DNA from: Neurospora crassa OR74A
Taxonomy: Eukaryota > Ascomycota > Sordariomycetes > Sordariales > Sordariaceae
Reading direction: 5' to 3'
NCBI RefSeq assembly: GCF_000182925.2
Contig: NC_026501.1
Location: 1,798,001 to 1,862,000, forward strand
DNA length: 64,000 bases
Shown here: piece after piece, positions 55,299 through 64,000 of the stretch
Layout: every line of letters starts with the position of its first letter
Numbering within the stretch: position 1 is the stretch's first letter
Position numbers and translations under genes: made by a program
The notes under the pieces: generated by a model
What the model saw: only the letters and a program-made list of their open reading frames with translations
The model's database searches: none
Told to the model about the DNA's origin: nothing

Positions 55299-57571
55299 AT
55301 GGGGTTACGGATCACGACGTGGAATGGTGAGATCCTCTTGCGCGTTTTTGCTGCGTTTTGCCTGGTCTAACTCAAACCAATGTGTAGTCAATGGTATCAG
55401 GTCGGTCCTAACACGACAAGCCGTCCCTATGAACCAGCTCTGACCCTGCTTCAAGAAACCCATTCAGTTACCAGCCATGGCGGGAGAACCGCACGTTTCA
55501 GGTGGGATCAAGTTCCCTATTCAAAAGCCCTATCTGGCCGGATGCTCTAACACAGTGAAGGCCATGTTCGACACCTTGGACGCCGACATTGTGGTCATAC
55601 AGGAAACCAAGATTCAGCGGAAGGATTTGAGAGACGACATGGTCCTCGTCCCTGGCTGGGATGTGTACTTCAACTTACCCACGTACAAGAAGGGCTACTC
55701 GGGAGTTGCAATCTACACTCGTTCCTCGAAATGTTGCCCGATACGCGCCGAAGAAGGCATTACTGGCGTTCTGTGTCCGCCGAACTCGTCCACAAAGTTT
55801 CGCGACTTGCCTGCTGATCAGCAGATTGGTGGCTATCCCACTCCCGGCCAACTCTCCAGCGACATAGACGAAGCTCAACTTGACTCCGAAGGAAGGTGTG
55901 TCATCTTGGAGTTCCCTGCCTTTGTTCTTATCGGTGTATACAGCCCGGCCACGCGAGACGAGACCAGGATCGAGTTCCGTCAGGCCTTCATCGACGCCAT
56001 GGATGCCAGAGTTCGTAACCTTGTCTCCTTGGGGAAAGAGGTGTTTCTCTGCGGCGACCTCAACATCATCCGAAACGAGATGGATACCGCTGGTCTACCA
56101 GAACAATTGAAAAAGGAGGCCATGACACTCGACCAGTTCATCTCGACCCCTTCGCGCCGGTTCTTGAACCAAATTGTTTTCGGTGGCCGAGTGATTGGTG
56201 AGCCAGACGAAGGGCGAGAGAAGCCTGTGCTGTGGGATCTCTGCAGAGAGTTCCATCCAAAGCGTCCAGGCATGTACACGTGCTGGGAAACAAGGAAGAA
56301 CGCGAGGCCTGGAAATTTTGGTAGTCGGATTGATTATGTTCTGTGTAGCTCTGGAATCAAGGACTGGTTTGTCGACGCCAACATCCAAGAAGGCCTTCTA
56401 GGGTCAGACCACTGCCCCGTCTATGCCACCATTAGCGACAGTGTTCGCAGAGATGGTGTCATCATTCCAATCACAGACATAATGAATCCAGAAGGCATGT
56501 TCAAGAATGGCCAACGCCAACGTGAATGGTCTCAGAAGGATTGTCTGCCTACCTCCGCCAGGCTCATTCCCGAGTTTGATCGACGGCAGAGCATCAAGGA
56601 CATGTTCGTCAAAAAGAAAACGCCGTCCAACACGCCCAAGTCAGCCACCCCAGCAGCCGACAGCCAAGATATTTCCGATTCTCCCAACACATCTTCCATC
56701 ACGGTGAATGCCACTACTGTACTACAGGGGACCGCCAGCTCCGCATCATCGCCTAGGCAGTGGTTATCTCAGTCAACTGCAACCGACCCAGCGTTGTCGC
56801 AAACATCCCCCGTTCCAAAACGACGAGCTGAGCAGCCTGCGCCGTATACCAGGCCACCGAAGAAAGCCAAGGCTGCCCTCGCCAAGCAGCCATCCTCGAA
56901 AACTGGGCCAGGCCCATCGCAAAGTACACTCATGGGCTTTATCAAAGCGAAGACTCCAACTCCAACCGTCAACCCAGACGAACGACATGGCCCAATAAAT
57001 GGAAACAACCATTCTCCCGTAACGGCAGCCGAAACAGCATTGCGAAACGAACCATTTACAGCGAAAGGAAGCCAACCAAAGCAAGCTTTCGAAGCCGGCA
57101 ATGTCGAAGAATGGGACGGAAACGCTGTCGAACACAAGACCAACTCGACAACATATGGAGAAAACAGCACTGCCATGGAGGACGAAGGCAAAGGAAAAAC
57201 AATCTTCGACCCTATCCAGAACAAAGTGTCCTGGTCCAAGCTGTTGGGCAAGAGGGTCGTTCCGAAGTGTGAGCACGGCGAGGATTGCCAGAGCTTAGTG
57301 ACCAAGAAGCCGGGGATCAACTGTGGTAGGTGGTGCTGTTGTTTTCCGCCTGTTTCTTTTTGCTTGCCCTCCTTTCTCCCACCCCCACTCTCCCCTCCTC
57401 CTGAAACAGTCTGATGACCTCACGCTGACACTCCTTGATTCGCATCTCGTTGCAGGCAGATCCTTCTACATGTGTGCTCGACCCCTCGGGCCGTCTGGCA
57501 ACAAAGAGACGGGCACGGAGTTCCGATGCAAGACGTTTATATGGAGCAGTGACTGGAGTGGGCGGCAGTAG
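55299..57571 (+). CDS. apn2: AP endonuclease 2 (APN2 / DNA lyase)
   Basis: Five exons: 55299-55326, 55388-55400 (13 bp), 55456-55501, 55561-57325 and 57456-57571, giving 655 residues. The enzyme cuts DNA 5' to abasic sites and trims 3' blocks in base excision repair. The exonuclease-endonuclease-phosphatase domain starts MGLRITTWNVNGIR and NPFSYQPWRE (rebuilt by splicing), with DADIVVIQETKIQ (catalytic Glu), VFLCGDLNIIRNEMDT and LLGSDHCPVYA (catalytic His). Two PCNA-box-like motifs occur in the disordered linker: QSIKDMF at ~372 and QSTLMGF at ~483. The C-terminal GRF zinc finger reads CGRSFYMCARPLGPSGNK, then FRCKTFIWSSDW, completed across the last intron; CEHGEDC upstream supplies more of the zinc-binding region. 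The gene flanks MAT in most filamentous ascomycetes; here it sits 1.6 kb from mat A-3. Confidence 0.94.
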
Positions 57572-59193
57572 GTGGCCTTGGCTTGTATCGGATAATATTG
57601 CAATGGAAAGGCGATCTTGGGTCAGATGCTCTCGTCGGCTGAGGCGGCGCAAACCTTCTTTTTGCCCGAGGTAACAGAAAGGAGGCTACTATCGACATGG
57701 AAGAGGCGCCCGTGGTCAAGAGAGGACGCAGTAATTGGGGGAATGGCGGTGGAGGCGCTGCAAATGATGATAATGAGGGATACACCAAGCTTCAATCTTT
57801 GATTCTGCTGGTGATTAAATGCGCTTGTCTATTTCGTGATAACACATAATCGAATCATCCCAAAGTCAATGTCCTTCTGCTTTTCCACAGCTACTCAGCT
57901 GCCTCACGTTTTGTAGTTGCGGGATGGGCCGGGGTCCTCTACTGGTGATACTCCGGAATGCTTGACGTCTCACTTGGTCCCCTTACCGCACGACGTGGGA
58001 AGCAGACAAAGCAGCGAAGCCAACCGCCGGAAAAACAAGACAGTTTGTAGCACAGCGGAGACAAGTAAGCAAAGCAAACGTTGTCAAGCGAATGAATGTT
58101 CCACAGGCATACGAACGAAGAAATTGGTTTTCTTTTAAATGCTTTTTTTTTTTCTAAGTAATCTACCTGTGCTCCCTTGTAGACGAGCGAAATAGGCTCC
58201 GGAGACTTTGATGAACGTACCATGATGCGCCAGTCACCCCACGCTCCGATATGCTAGCAACAAAGGAAAAGAAACCATAGAATGAGACCAGAAACCGACC
58301 CCCTTGGATATCACTGACCTTGCGCCATGCAAAAGCAAACCAGACCTGTCCCTCCCTAATGCGAAGAAAAAGACTAAAGCCGACCTATTATGCCCTCCGC
58401 CATGTGACTTGTGTAGTACCCTGAGATACCTTTTACCGAACCGAACCGAGATGCAAATGAGATGTGCACTATGCTGCTTCCTCCTGGAAAAAAAAGACTG
58501 TCGACTGTTGAGTCCCTTCTGACCGACCCAGTGCATATGTCGCACCGCCCATTTTCCCTTCTGCTAAGATCCCTTTACCGTGAACGGTGAGATGACGAAG
58601 AAGAAAACTGACGCCCAAAGTATGGATGGGTTAGTGCCGATGAGACAGCGCCGACTGTCGAGGAAGATGTGTGCTTGCTGTGACTCTGACAAAGAACAAA
58701 TAAGGAAATGCGAACCATGAGAAAAAGAAACCGAGACCGTTGTTGCTTGCTGTATCCATGCCGGTGTCAAAGTCTTGTCGTCGTATGCAGGAGTCTGAAA
58801 ACCAAACCCGAGAAGGGTGGGGCAAGTGACTCTGCAGTGATGTCAAGACTGAGGTCCAGCTGCTGATTGAAATGGCTGATAGAACAGACGGACCAAGACT
58901 GAAACTGATGCTGAGCTGCGCTGATGGAATGTGCCAAGAGAATGAAGCTGTCCACTGCCGGCGAGCACGCCCTAGTGTGCTGTGATTTGAGGACGGGACT
59001 CCCTACTCGTAGGATTGACGAGAGATTGAACAGAGAGCCATCGACTTATTTGTGATGTCTTGGTTGTTGATCAACTGTTGCCGGCTCTCCAAATGCGAAG
59101 TCGGCGAGTACGAGCGTTAGTCCGTGAATGTGGGACAGCGGTAGTGAATGAGACATGATCTGGATCAATGTAGTCGCAAGCGTGAGTAAAGAA
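57572..59193. other. Region between apn2 and mat A-3; idiomorph border probably inside
   Basis: 1.6 kb between the convergent stops of apn2 and mat A-3. No gene signature is visible; ORFs stay under 104 codons. One border of the mat A idiomorph probably falls in this interval or near its right end, because apn2 is common to both mating types and mat A-3 is A-specific. The exact border cannot be seen without the mat a sequence. Confidence 0.45.
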
Positions 59194-60331
59194 TCAGGAC
59201 GCCTGCTTGAGAAGGAATCGCATGGAGTCGTCCTCAGTCATCATGAAGTCCGGGTCCTGGGCCACGGACAGGTCGGTCGACATGTCGATAATGTGGTTAG
59301 GCTCCTCCCACTCGAAGTCGGGGAAAGGGCCGACCTCCTCGGCTTGTTGAGGTTGAACAACATCGTTAAGTGCGGCTTCTTCGGCAGCCAACTGGCCGTT
59401 CGACTCTTCCCAGACAAAGTCGAGCATCCGCAAAATTCGTTGCCGATCTTCGGGCGAGATTACGCAAGGATATCTCATGCGAGGAGGAACGGGATCGGTG
59501 GTGGGAAATCGCGGCTGGTCGGGGTAAAGGTGAGGATTCTCAGCTCGATGACGATGAACCTCCATTTCCGCCAGTTCCCTGAAGCGAGCTTTTGCCGCGG
59601 GGTGCTCGCTGTTCCACAAGCCCGCAACAATTTGAGCTGTATAGATATGGTTAATAAATGTCATGCAGGACAGGCGAGTTTGTTCACATACAAATATTGC
59701 GAGCTGAAAGACTCGGATCTTCGGAGAACAGAGTATCCAACAGCCATTGGTAGTAGAGAACGAATTGGTTGCGCGGGCGGCTAGTACCATTGCTTTGAGT
59801 TACCGAACTCTGTTCAAAAAAGTTGCTGGGCAGAGTCATGTCGATGGTATGAGAGCTTTGCTCTTGCTGCTCAACATTAGCACCTCCTTGGTTTGAGATG
59901 CCCAAGACGCTCTCGCTTGGAATGGTGGGAGTTCGCGCTGGAATGTCTGGTTAGCTTGAGCAATGGGGGCCCAATGTTTGGTGAACTTACAAGGGGGCGA
60001 AACTGCGAGTATGTCCCAGTTTCCCCATTCCATCATCATGAGCCCAAATGGATACGTGCAGATCGCGATGCTGGACTCGTCGGGGGCAACCATGAGCAAG
60101 GCCTCTTCGCCAAACACGACACTGAAAGGAGTCAGCTATGAGCTATAAGAGAAACTTTCCTCGGGCCAACACTCACACTGAGTTGTCCATCGCATAGACA
60201 AGATCCTCTTCAGCAAATTCGGCCAGATGGGACCTGAACAGCATTACCTGGATCCTGCCATAGTGAATTGCAGTCACAGGGCTGAGACCGGGTGCGATGT
60301 CGCTGATTGAATCAACGTCTAAGGCAGACAT
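59194..60331 (-). CDS. mat A-3: Mating-type protein A-3 (HMG box)
   Basis: Four exons: 60331-60177, 60121-59991, 59937-59692 and 59636-59194, giving 324 residues. This is a DNA-binding regulator of the mat A idiomorph, acting after fertilisation with A-2; it is dispensable for mating identity in Neurospora. The N-terminal ~95 residues contain MSALDVDSISDIAPGLSPVT and ALLMVAPDESSIAICTYPFG. The HMG box runs from about 138 to 205: RPRNQFVLYYQWLLDTLFSE, then SLSARNISQIVAGLWNSEHP (Ser supplied across the intron) and KARFRELAEMEVHRHRAENP. An intron within the HMG box is typical for MAT HMG genes. The C-terminus is acidic (FPDFEWEEPNHIIDMSTD). It is read divergently from mat A-2 over a 746-bp region with tandem repeats. 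Confidence 0.96.
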
Positions 60332-61077
60332 TGTGATAGAGGGGTGCAGACGGCGACTACAGGTGTGCTTGGATGTGGTTATGGAATGGATGGGACAGAC
60401 GAAGTGTAAGAAGATTGACGTATATGAAGATGAATGACAACGAGGACCGGTAGTTGGTGGAAAACGGAATTGTCGAGTGTTGAGTTTGGAGGAAGGAAGA
60501 GGGGGTATTTGCGAGAATTTGAGCCGGTATTTGTAGGTGATACGACAATCTGCTCTGCGTGGGTTAATGTCAAGGTGAATGGCAGGAAAGGCCCAATACC
60601 TCCCGCAGCTCGTCCTCCTATTGTTCGCGGGAAAGGGTACGCATTTTGCTATTGTTTCTGTGGCTTGCCAGCTGCGCACCTTATGTGATTGGTCAAATTG
60701 ACGTTTGCCCTAAGGTTGGCCGGGAGAACAATAGGAAGGACTTGGGATGAAATTTGGCATACGATGCCCCTCAAATCGGCGAGTGACCTTGGCTGATTCT
60801 CACAGGAGAACAATAGGAATAACTTGGGATGAATCTCAGCATGCAGTGCCCCTCGTCAAGTAATCTCCACCTCAAGTTTCACAGGAGAACAATAGGAAGG
60901 ACCTGGATTGGAAACCTGCCAGGCAATGTCCCTCGAAAGATATTTTGGAACCCTGTGTCTTTGTTGGTTCACTTCTTCGAAACTCCGTGTCAACAAAACT
61001 TCTCTCCATACTTAGCAGTCGCATGGCAGCTTTCTCAAGCGTTCATTGTTGAGGTTTCCTTTTCGTCAGCTGTCGAC
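60332..61077. promoter_or_regulatory. Divergent promoter mat A-3 / mat A-2
   Basis: 746 bp between the two start codons. It contains one CCTATTGTTC at 60617-60626 and three direct copies of GAACAATAGGA at 60726-60736, 60808-60818 and 60887-60897, the latter three each in a longer repeat. AACAAT is the type of core recognised by HMG-box proteins, so the region could respond to a MAT HMG protein. That reading is inference. Confidence 0.6.
60723..60934. repeat. Three tandem ~80-bp repeats with HMG-type cores
   Basis: Imperfect direct repeats starting at about 60723, 60805 and 60884 (spacings 82 and 79 bp). Each unit begins GGAGAACAATAGGAA, continues CTTGGGATGAA or a diverged version, and ends GCCCCTC or GTCCCTC about 50 bp in; the remainder of each unit is not conserved. 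The first and second units are closest to each other; the third has more changes outside the core. The cores are identical in all three. Confidence 0.85.
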
Positions 61078-62424
61078 ATGAATCTTCTCAACATGCAACC
61101 TAAAAGGTCAGAGCAACCAGCTATGTTCGAAGAAAACCGTGCCTCTAGCCAGGAAGGCCAGGATCTCGAAGTGATGTACAAGGTAGCAATTCTTCTGACC
61201 CGGAAACACTCGCTTGCTTGTCGCTAATGGATTGGTCAGAAACTCCATCAGCTACAGGCTAGGCTTTCCCGTTCAGTTCTTTCAGAGGCAATCAAGGAGT
61301 TCGAAGAGAACCTTCGGTGTCTTTTCCATGAAGCCAAGCTCTTGCTATGCTCAACGAGAACGAAGTATCGCCAAAGCTGGTTCGGGTCTAGCAACGAGTT
61401 CGGATCTAGCGACGAGAGAAGAATCATCAAGACATCATGCTGCATCATTGAGTCGACAAACACAATTCTTAACTTCCTCTCATTTCTTGAGAAGAATCGA
61501 GGATTGCCATTCGGTGGAGATCAAAGACTCCAACAAGCTGCCTACAAAGGCCAGCAGTTTGCGTTCCGCCTCCTTCGCTCACTTACACTTCACAAAGCTG
61601 CTCAGGAGGTTCCGGGAAAGGACTTTGGCTTGGTCTACGGAAAAGATGTGTACGTACTGAATGGACATATTTTGCACAGGTCGAAGCAAGAGATCGTGGG
61701 GCAGGCGGGAGGAAGAAACTGGCATGTCGACCATACCCTCCATCCTTTGAGGCGCGTTCCAGGCACCCCATGGCACAAGTTCTTTGGCAATCTTGAAGTT
61801 GGCGACGACAAGCAACTTCGCCTCTTCGATGATGATGCGGCCGTCGACAGTTACCGAGTCGGTCCTCAGAAGTTCTTTGTGGTTATTCCGGAAACTGCTG
61901 AATTTATTTTGGACGAAGTCAGCAGCGAGCATCAGAGAGTCGCTACAATTCACACAGAGGTAAGTACTTGAACGTGTCTGAAAACTACAAAATTTGCACG
62001 ACTGACTGAAGGTAGAATGGACATGTCCAGCCGCCAGCACCGACATCCATTCAGCAAGAAGTAAGTTCTCCTATCTCGATTTAATGTAGGTAATCATCAC
62101 TGACATCACGGCAGGCTCTCCTCAGGAAGTTGGACTTTGCCATGACAACATCATTGCCTGGTTATGTTGTAGAAGGACAACCTGAGATTGTGTTTCATCA
62201 TGAAGGCTTACGCCAGGTTCGTATGATCCTGCTTACTTTTCACGGATGATGATGTGCTAACAACCGATCAACAGATCCCCGTTGACTACAGTCAGGAGCG
62301 CCCACTTAGCATTCTCTCCCATGTTTTCACTCGACCCGCACTTTGGGGAGAGGGTTTGGAGCTTGCTGATCACTTCGACCCGCGAGACGGTGTGCAGCAA
62401 GAGGAGCACATCTATTACATTTGA
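61078..62424 (+). CDS. mat A-2: Mating-type protein A-2
   Basis: Five exons: 61078-61182, 61240-61959, 62016-62060, 62115-62216 and 62275-62424, giving 373 residues. This regulator is needed for post-fertilisation development (ascogenous hyphae) together with A-3; it is the MAT1-1-2 type found in Sordariales and relatives. It starts MNLLNMQPKRSEQPAMFEEN, then a coiled-coil-like helix across intron 1 (VMYKKLHQLQARLSRSVLSE). The conserved MAT A-2 domain (PPF/HPG class) is in the second half: RNWHVDHTLHPLRRVPGTPW, HKFFGNLEVGDDKQLRLFDD, FFVVIPETAEFILDEV. It ends ELADHFDPRDGVQQEEHIYY. The frame is open upstream to 60829, but the upstream codons cover the repeat region and are not taken as coding. 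Confidence 0.95.
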
Positions 62425-62833
62425 TGGATATGGTAGAATCCGTGGCTCGCACAAACAATGCTACTTTTAATTTAAGAAAAGTATTATTCGATCAGAGTGG
62501 TTTCACTTTTTTCTTAGAAGTTCACAAAGCTGTTATGTGTTATGTAATCCAAGCCCTCGCTGAAAGTTGTGCCCCCAAGGCAGCAAGCCCCCCCCCCACC
62601 CCCCTCCCTCCTCTCCCCCGCGGTCGTCAAGTGAAGGGAGAGAGAAGCCGCTCCACCCAAATTAACCAACCAACCCCATGTCTCCTATTTAAGAAAGCCC
62701 AGTTCATCTTTTCCACCTTCACCCAAACTTCCCACCATCTTTCCCCGAACATCAACTTCGCAACCAAAATCTCGGCAGCACTACCTCACGTGTTCAGTGC
62801 TCTCCAATCAATAATCCATCCACCAGAAACACG
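62425..62833. promoter_or_regulatory. mat A-1 promoter and leader
   Basis: 409 bp between mat A-2 and mat A-1, both read rightward. It contains a C-rich/pyrimidine stretch at 62586-62618 (runs of C broken by A and T, ending in CCCCCGCGG), followed by a TATTTAAGAAA element at about 62687-62697 and a C/A/T-rich leader up to the mat A-1 ATG. The TATTTAA lies ~140 bp before the start codon and is a plausible TATA-like element. Confidence 0.5.
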
Positions 62834-63834
62834 ATGTCGGGTGTCGATCAAATCGTCAAGACGTTCGCCGACCTCGCTGAGGACGACCGTGAAGCGGCAA
62901 TGAGAGCTTTCTCAAGGATGATGCGTAGAGGTACCGAACCTGTTCGCCGAATCCCCGCGGCAAAGAAGAAGGTCAACGGCTTCATGGGTTTCAGATGTGA
63001 GTCAAATCTGAATCAACATTGTCGTTGATCCATGGCTGATTGCTCTTCATTTCAGCGTACTATTCCCCGCTCTTCTCTCAGCTCCCGCAAAAGGAGAGAT
63101 CGCCCTTCATGACTATTCTCTGGCAGCATGATCCCTTCCACAATGAGTGGGATTTCATGTGCTCGGTGTATTCGTCAATCCGGACCTACCTTGAGCAGGA
63201 GAAGGTTACTCTGCAACTCTGGATTCACTATGCTGTCGGCCATCTGGGAGTGATTATCCGCGACAACTACATGGCATCCTTTGGCTGGAACCTCGTCCGT
63301 TTTCCCAACGGCACTCACGACCTCGAGCGCACGGCTCTTCCTTTGGTTCAGCACAATCTCCAGCCCATGAACGGCTTATGCCTGCTCACCAAGTGCCTCG
63401 AGAGCGGATTGCCTCTTGCCAATCCTCACTCTGTCATCGCCAAGCTTTCAGATCCTAGCTACGACATGATCTGGTTCAACAAGCGTCCTCACCGTCAGCA
63501 GGGACACGCCGTTCAAACTGATGAATCTGAAGTTGGAGTTTCGGCGATGTTCCCTCGCAATCACACGGTCGCTGCAGAGGTAGATGGCATCATCAATCTT
63601 CCTCTCTCCCATTGGATTCAGCAGGGAGAATTCGGTACCGAGTCTGGATACTCAGCTCAGTTTGAGACCTTGTTGGATTCAATTCTCGAGAATGGACACG
63701 CCTCCAGCAATGACCCTTACAACATGGCTCTGGCTATCGATGTTCCCATGATGGGTTAGTGGAAGATGAGGTACCATCTTGCAAAACTTTACCCGTGTGC
63801 TAACCGATTAACAGGATTTAACGGAGGAGCATAG
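62834..63834 (+). CDS. mat A-1: Mating-type protein A-1 (alpha-box)
   Basis: Three exons: 62834-62996, 63056-63754 and 63815-63834, giving 293 residues. This is the main mat A regulator, setting mating identity, fertility and heterokaryon incompatibility in Neurospora. It starts MSGVDQIVKTFADLAEDDRE. The alpha-box DNA-binding domain (~42-105) reads KKKVNGFMGFRSYYSPLFSQ across intron 1, then PQKERSPFMTILWQHDPFHN and EWDFMCSVYSSIRTYLEQEK; an intron inside the alpha box at this place is conserved in ascomycetes. A second conserved part, NPHSVIAKLSDPSYDMIWFN, lies around residue 185-205. The last exon codes only for GFNGGA. The gene is the rightmost complete feature; its 3' flank runs to the window edge. 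Confidence 0.97.
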
Positions 63835-64000
63835 AAGCACGGCGCAGTCACCGTTTTCTTTCCTTTGTCACATCTGGATTTCGTGTTACGGGCATACAAA
63901 GCGAGGGCGAAAAGGGTCTAGTTAGGTTTCTTTGTGCATACATTTGGGGCAAATCATGAGACTTCAGAATCGAACGGGGTGGAATGGGCAATTACACGGC

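Larger units (their letters stand above)
58800..64000. other. mat A idiomorph (approximate extent)
   Basis: The three A-specific genes occupy 59194-63834, about 4.6 kb. The N. crassa mat A idiomorph is known to be roughly 5.3 kb, so its borders should lie a few hundred bases outside these genes; the left one is somewhere between apn2 and mat A-3. The right border may be near or beyond the window end. The coordinates given here are approximate. Confidence 0.6.

Noticed and set aside
60829-61077. In-frame upstream extension of mat A-2
   Set aside because: It runs through the tandem repeat region, and the 61078 start gives exactly the 373 residues expected for MAT A-2.

Overview
The window is nuclear DNA of a filamentous ascomycete of the genus Neurospora (Sordariomycetes), and it ends in a complete mat A mating-type idiomorph. 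The evidence is the three linked mating-type genes at the right end: mat A-3 (HMG box), mat A-2 (PPF/HPG family) and mat A-1 (alpha box), whose spliced lengths come out at 324, 373 and 293 residues. Next to them is the APN2-COX13-APC5 block that flanks MAT in many Pezizomycotina, and further out lies a valyl-tRNA synthetase gene corresponding to cyt-20/un-3, a classical mat-linked locus. Genes have short introns (mostly 50-125 bp, GTRNGY donors, CTAAC/CTGAC branch sites) and GC-rich third positions. Sequence alone does not separate N. crassa from close relatives such as N. tetrasperma.

Layout, left to right: a truncated membrane-protein gene (1-369, minus); an SSS-family solute symporter (1686-4327, minus); a three-RRM RNA-binding protein (6323-9024, minus); complex I assembly factor CIA30 (11669-12613, plus); an RS-rich nuclear protein (13610-14873, minus); a 1442-residue protein joining a JmjC domain to a SET domain (16145-20473, plus); a second RRM-type protein (21380-22817, minus); a weak hypothetical (about 24629-25130, minus); a Sos7-type kinetochore protein (25957-27078, plus); L-rhamnose mutarotase (30091-30688, plus); a mitochondrial thioredoxin-like protein (31194-31796, minus); an MFS transporter (34558-36911, plus); Elongator subunit Elp6 (37795-39044, plus); ribosomal protein eL37 (39558-40345, minus); valyl-tRNA synthetase (41239-44599, minus); a PA-TM-RING ubiquitin ligase (46629-49283, plus); APC5 (50465-53084, plus); COX13 (53640-54576, minus); APN2 (55299-57571, plus); then mat A-3 (minus), mat A-2 (plus) and mat A-1 (plus).

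Most genes are single-copy housekeeping genes with no operon-like relation. The functional group is the mat locus: MAT A-1 is the fertility and mating-identity regulator, and A-2 and A-3 act after fertilisation. The 746-bp divergent promoter between mat A-3 and mat A-2 carries three tandem ~80-bp repeats, each with an identical GAACAATAGGA site, plus one inverted copy. That core (AACAAT) is the type of site bound by HMG-box proteins, and mat A-3 encodes one. I consider this possible autoregulatory element, together with the JmjC-SET fusion whose SET motif looks altered, the most interesting content. I saw no rRNA, tRNA, CRISPR or recognisable transposon.
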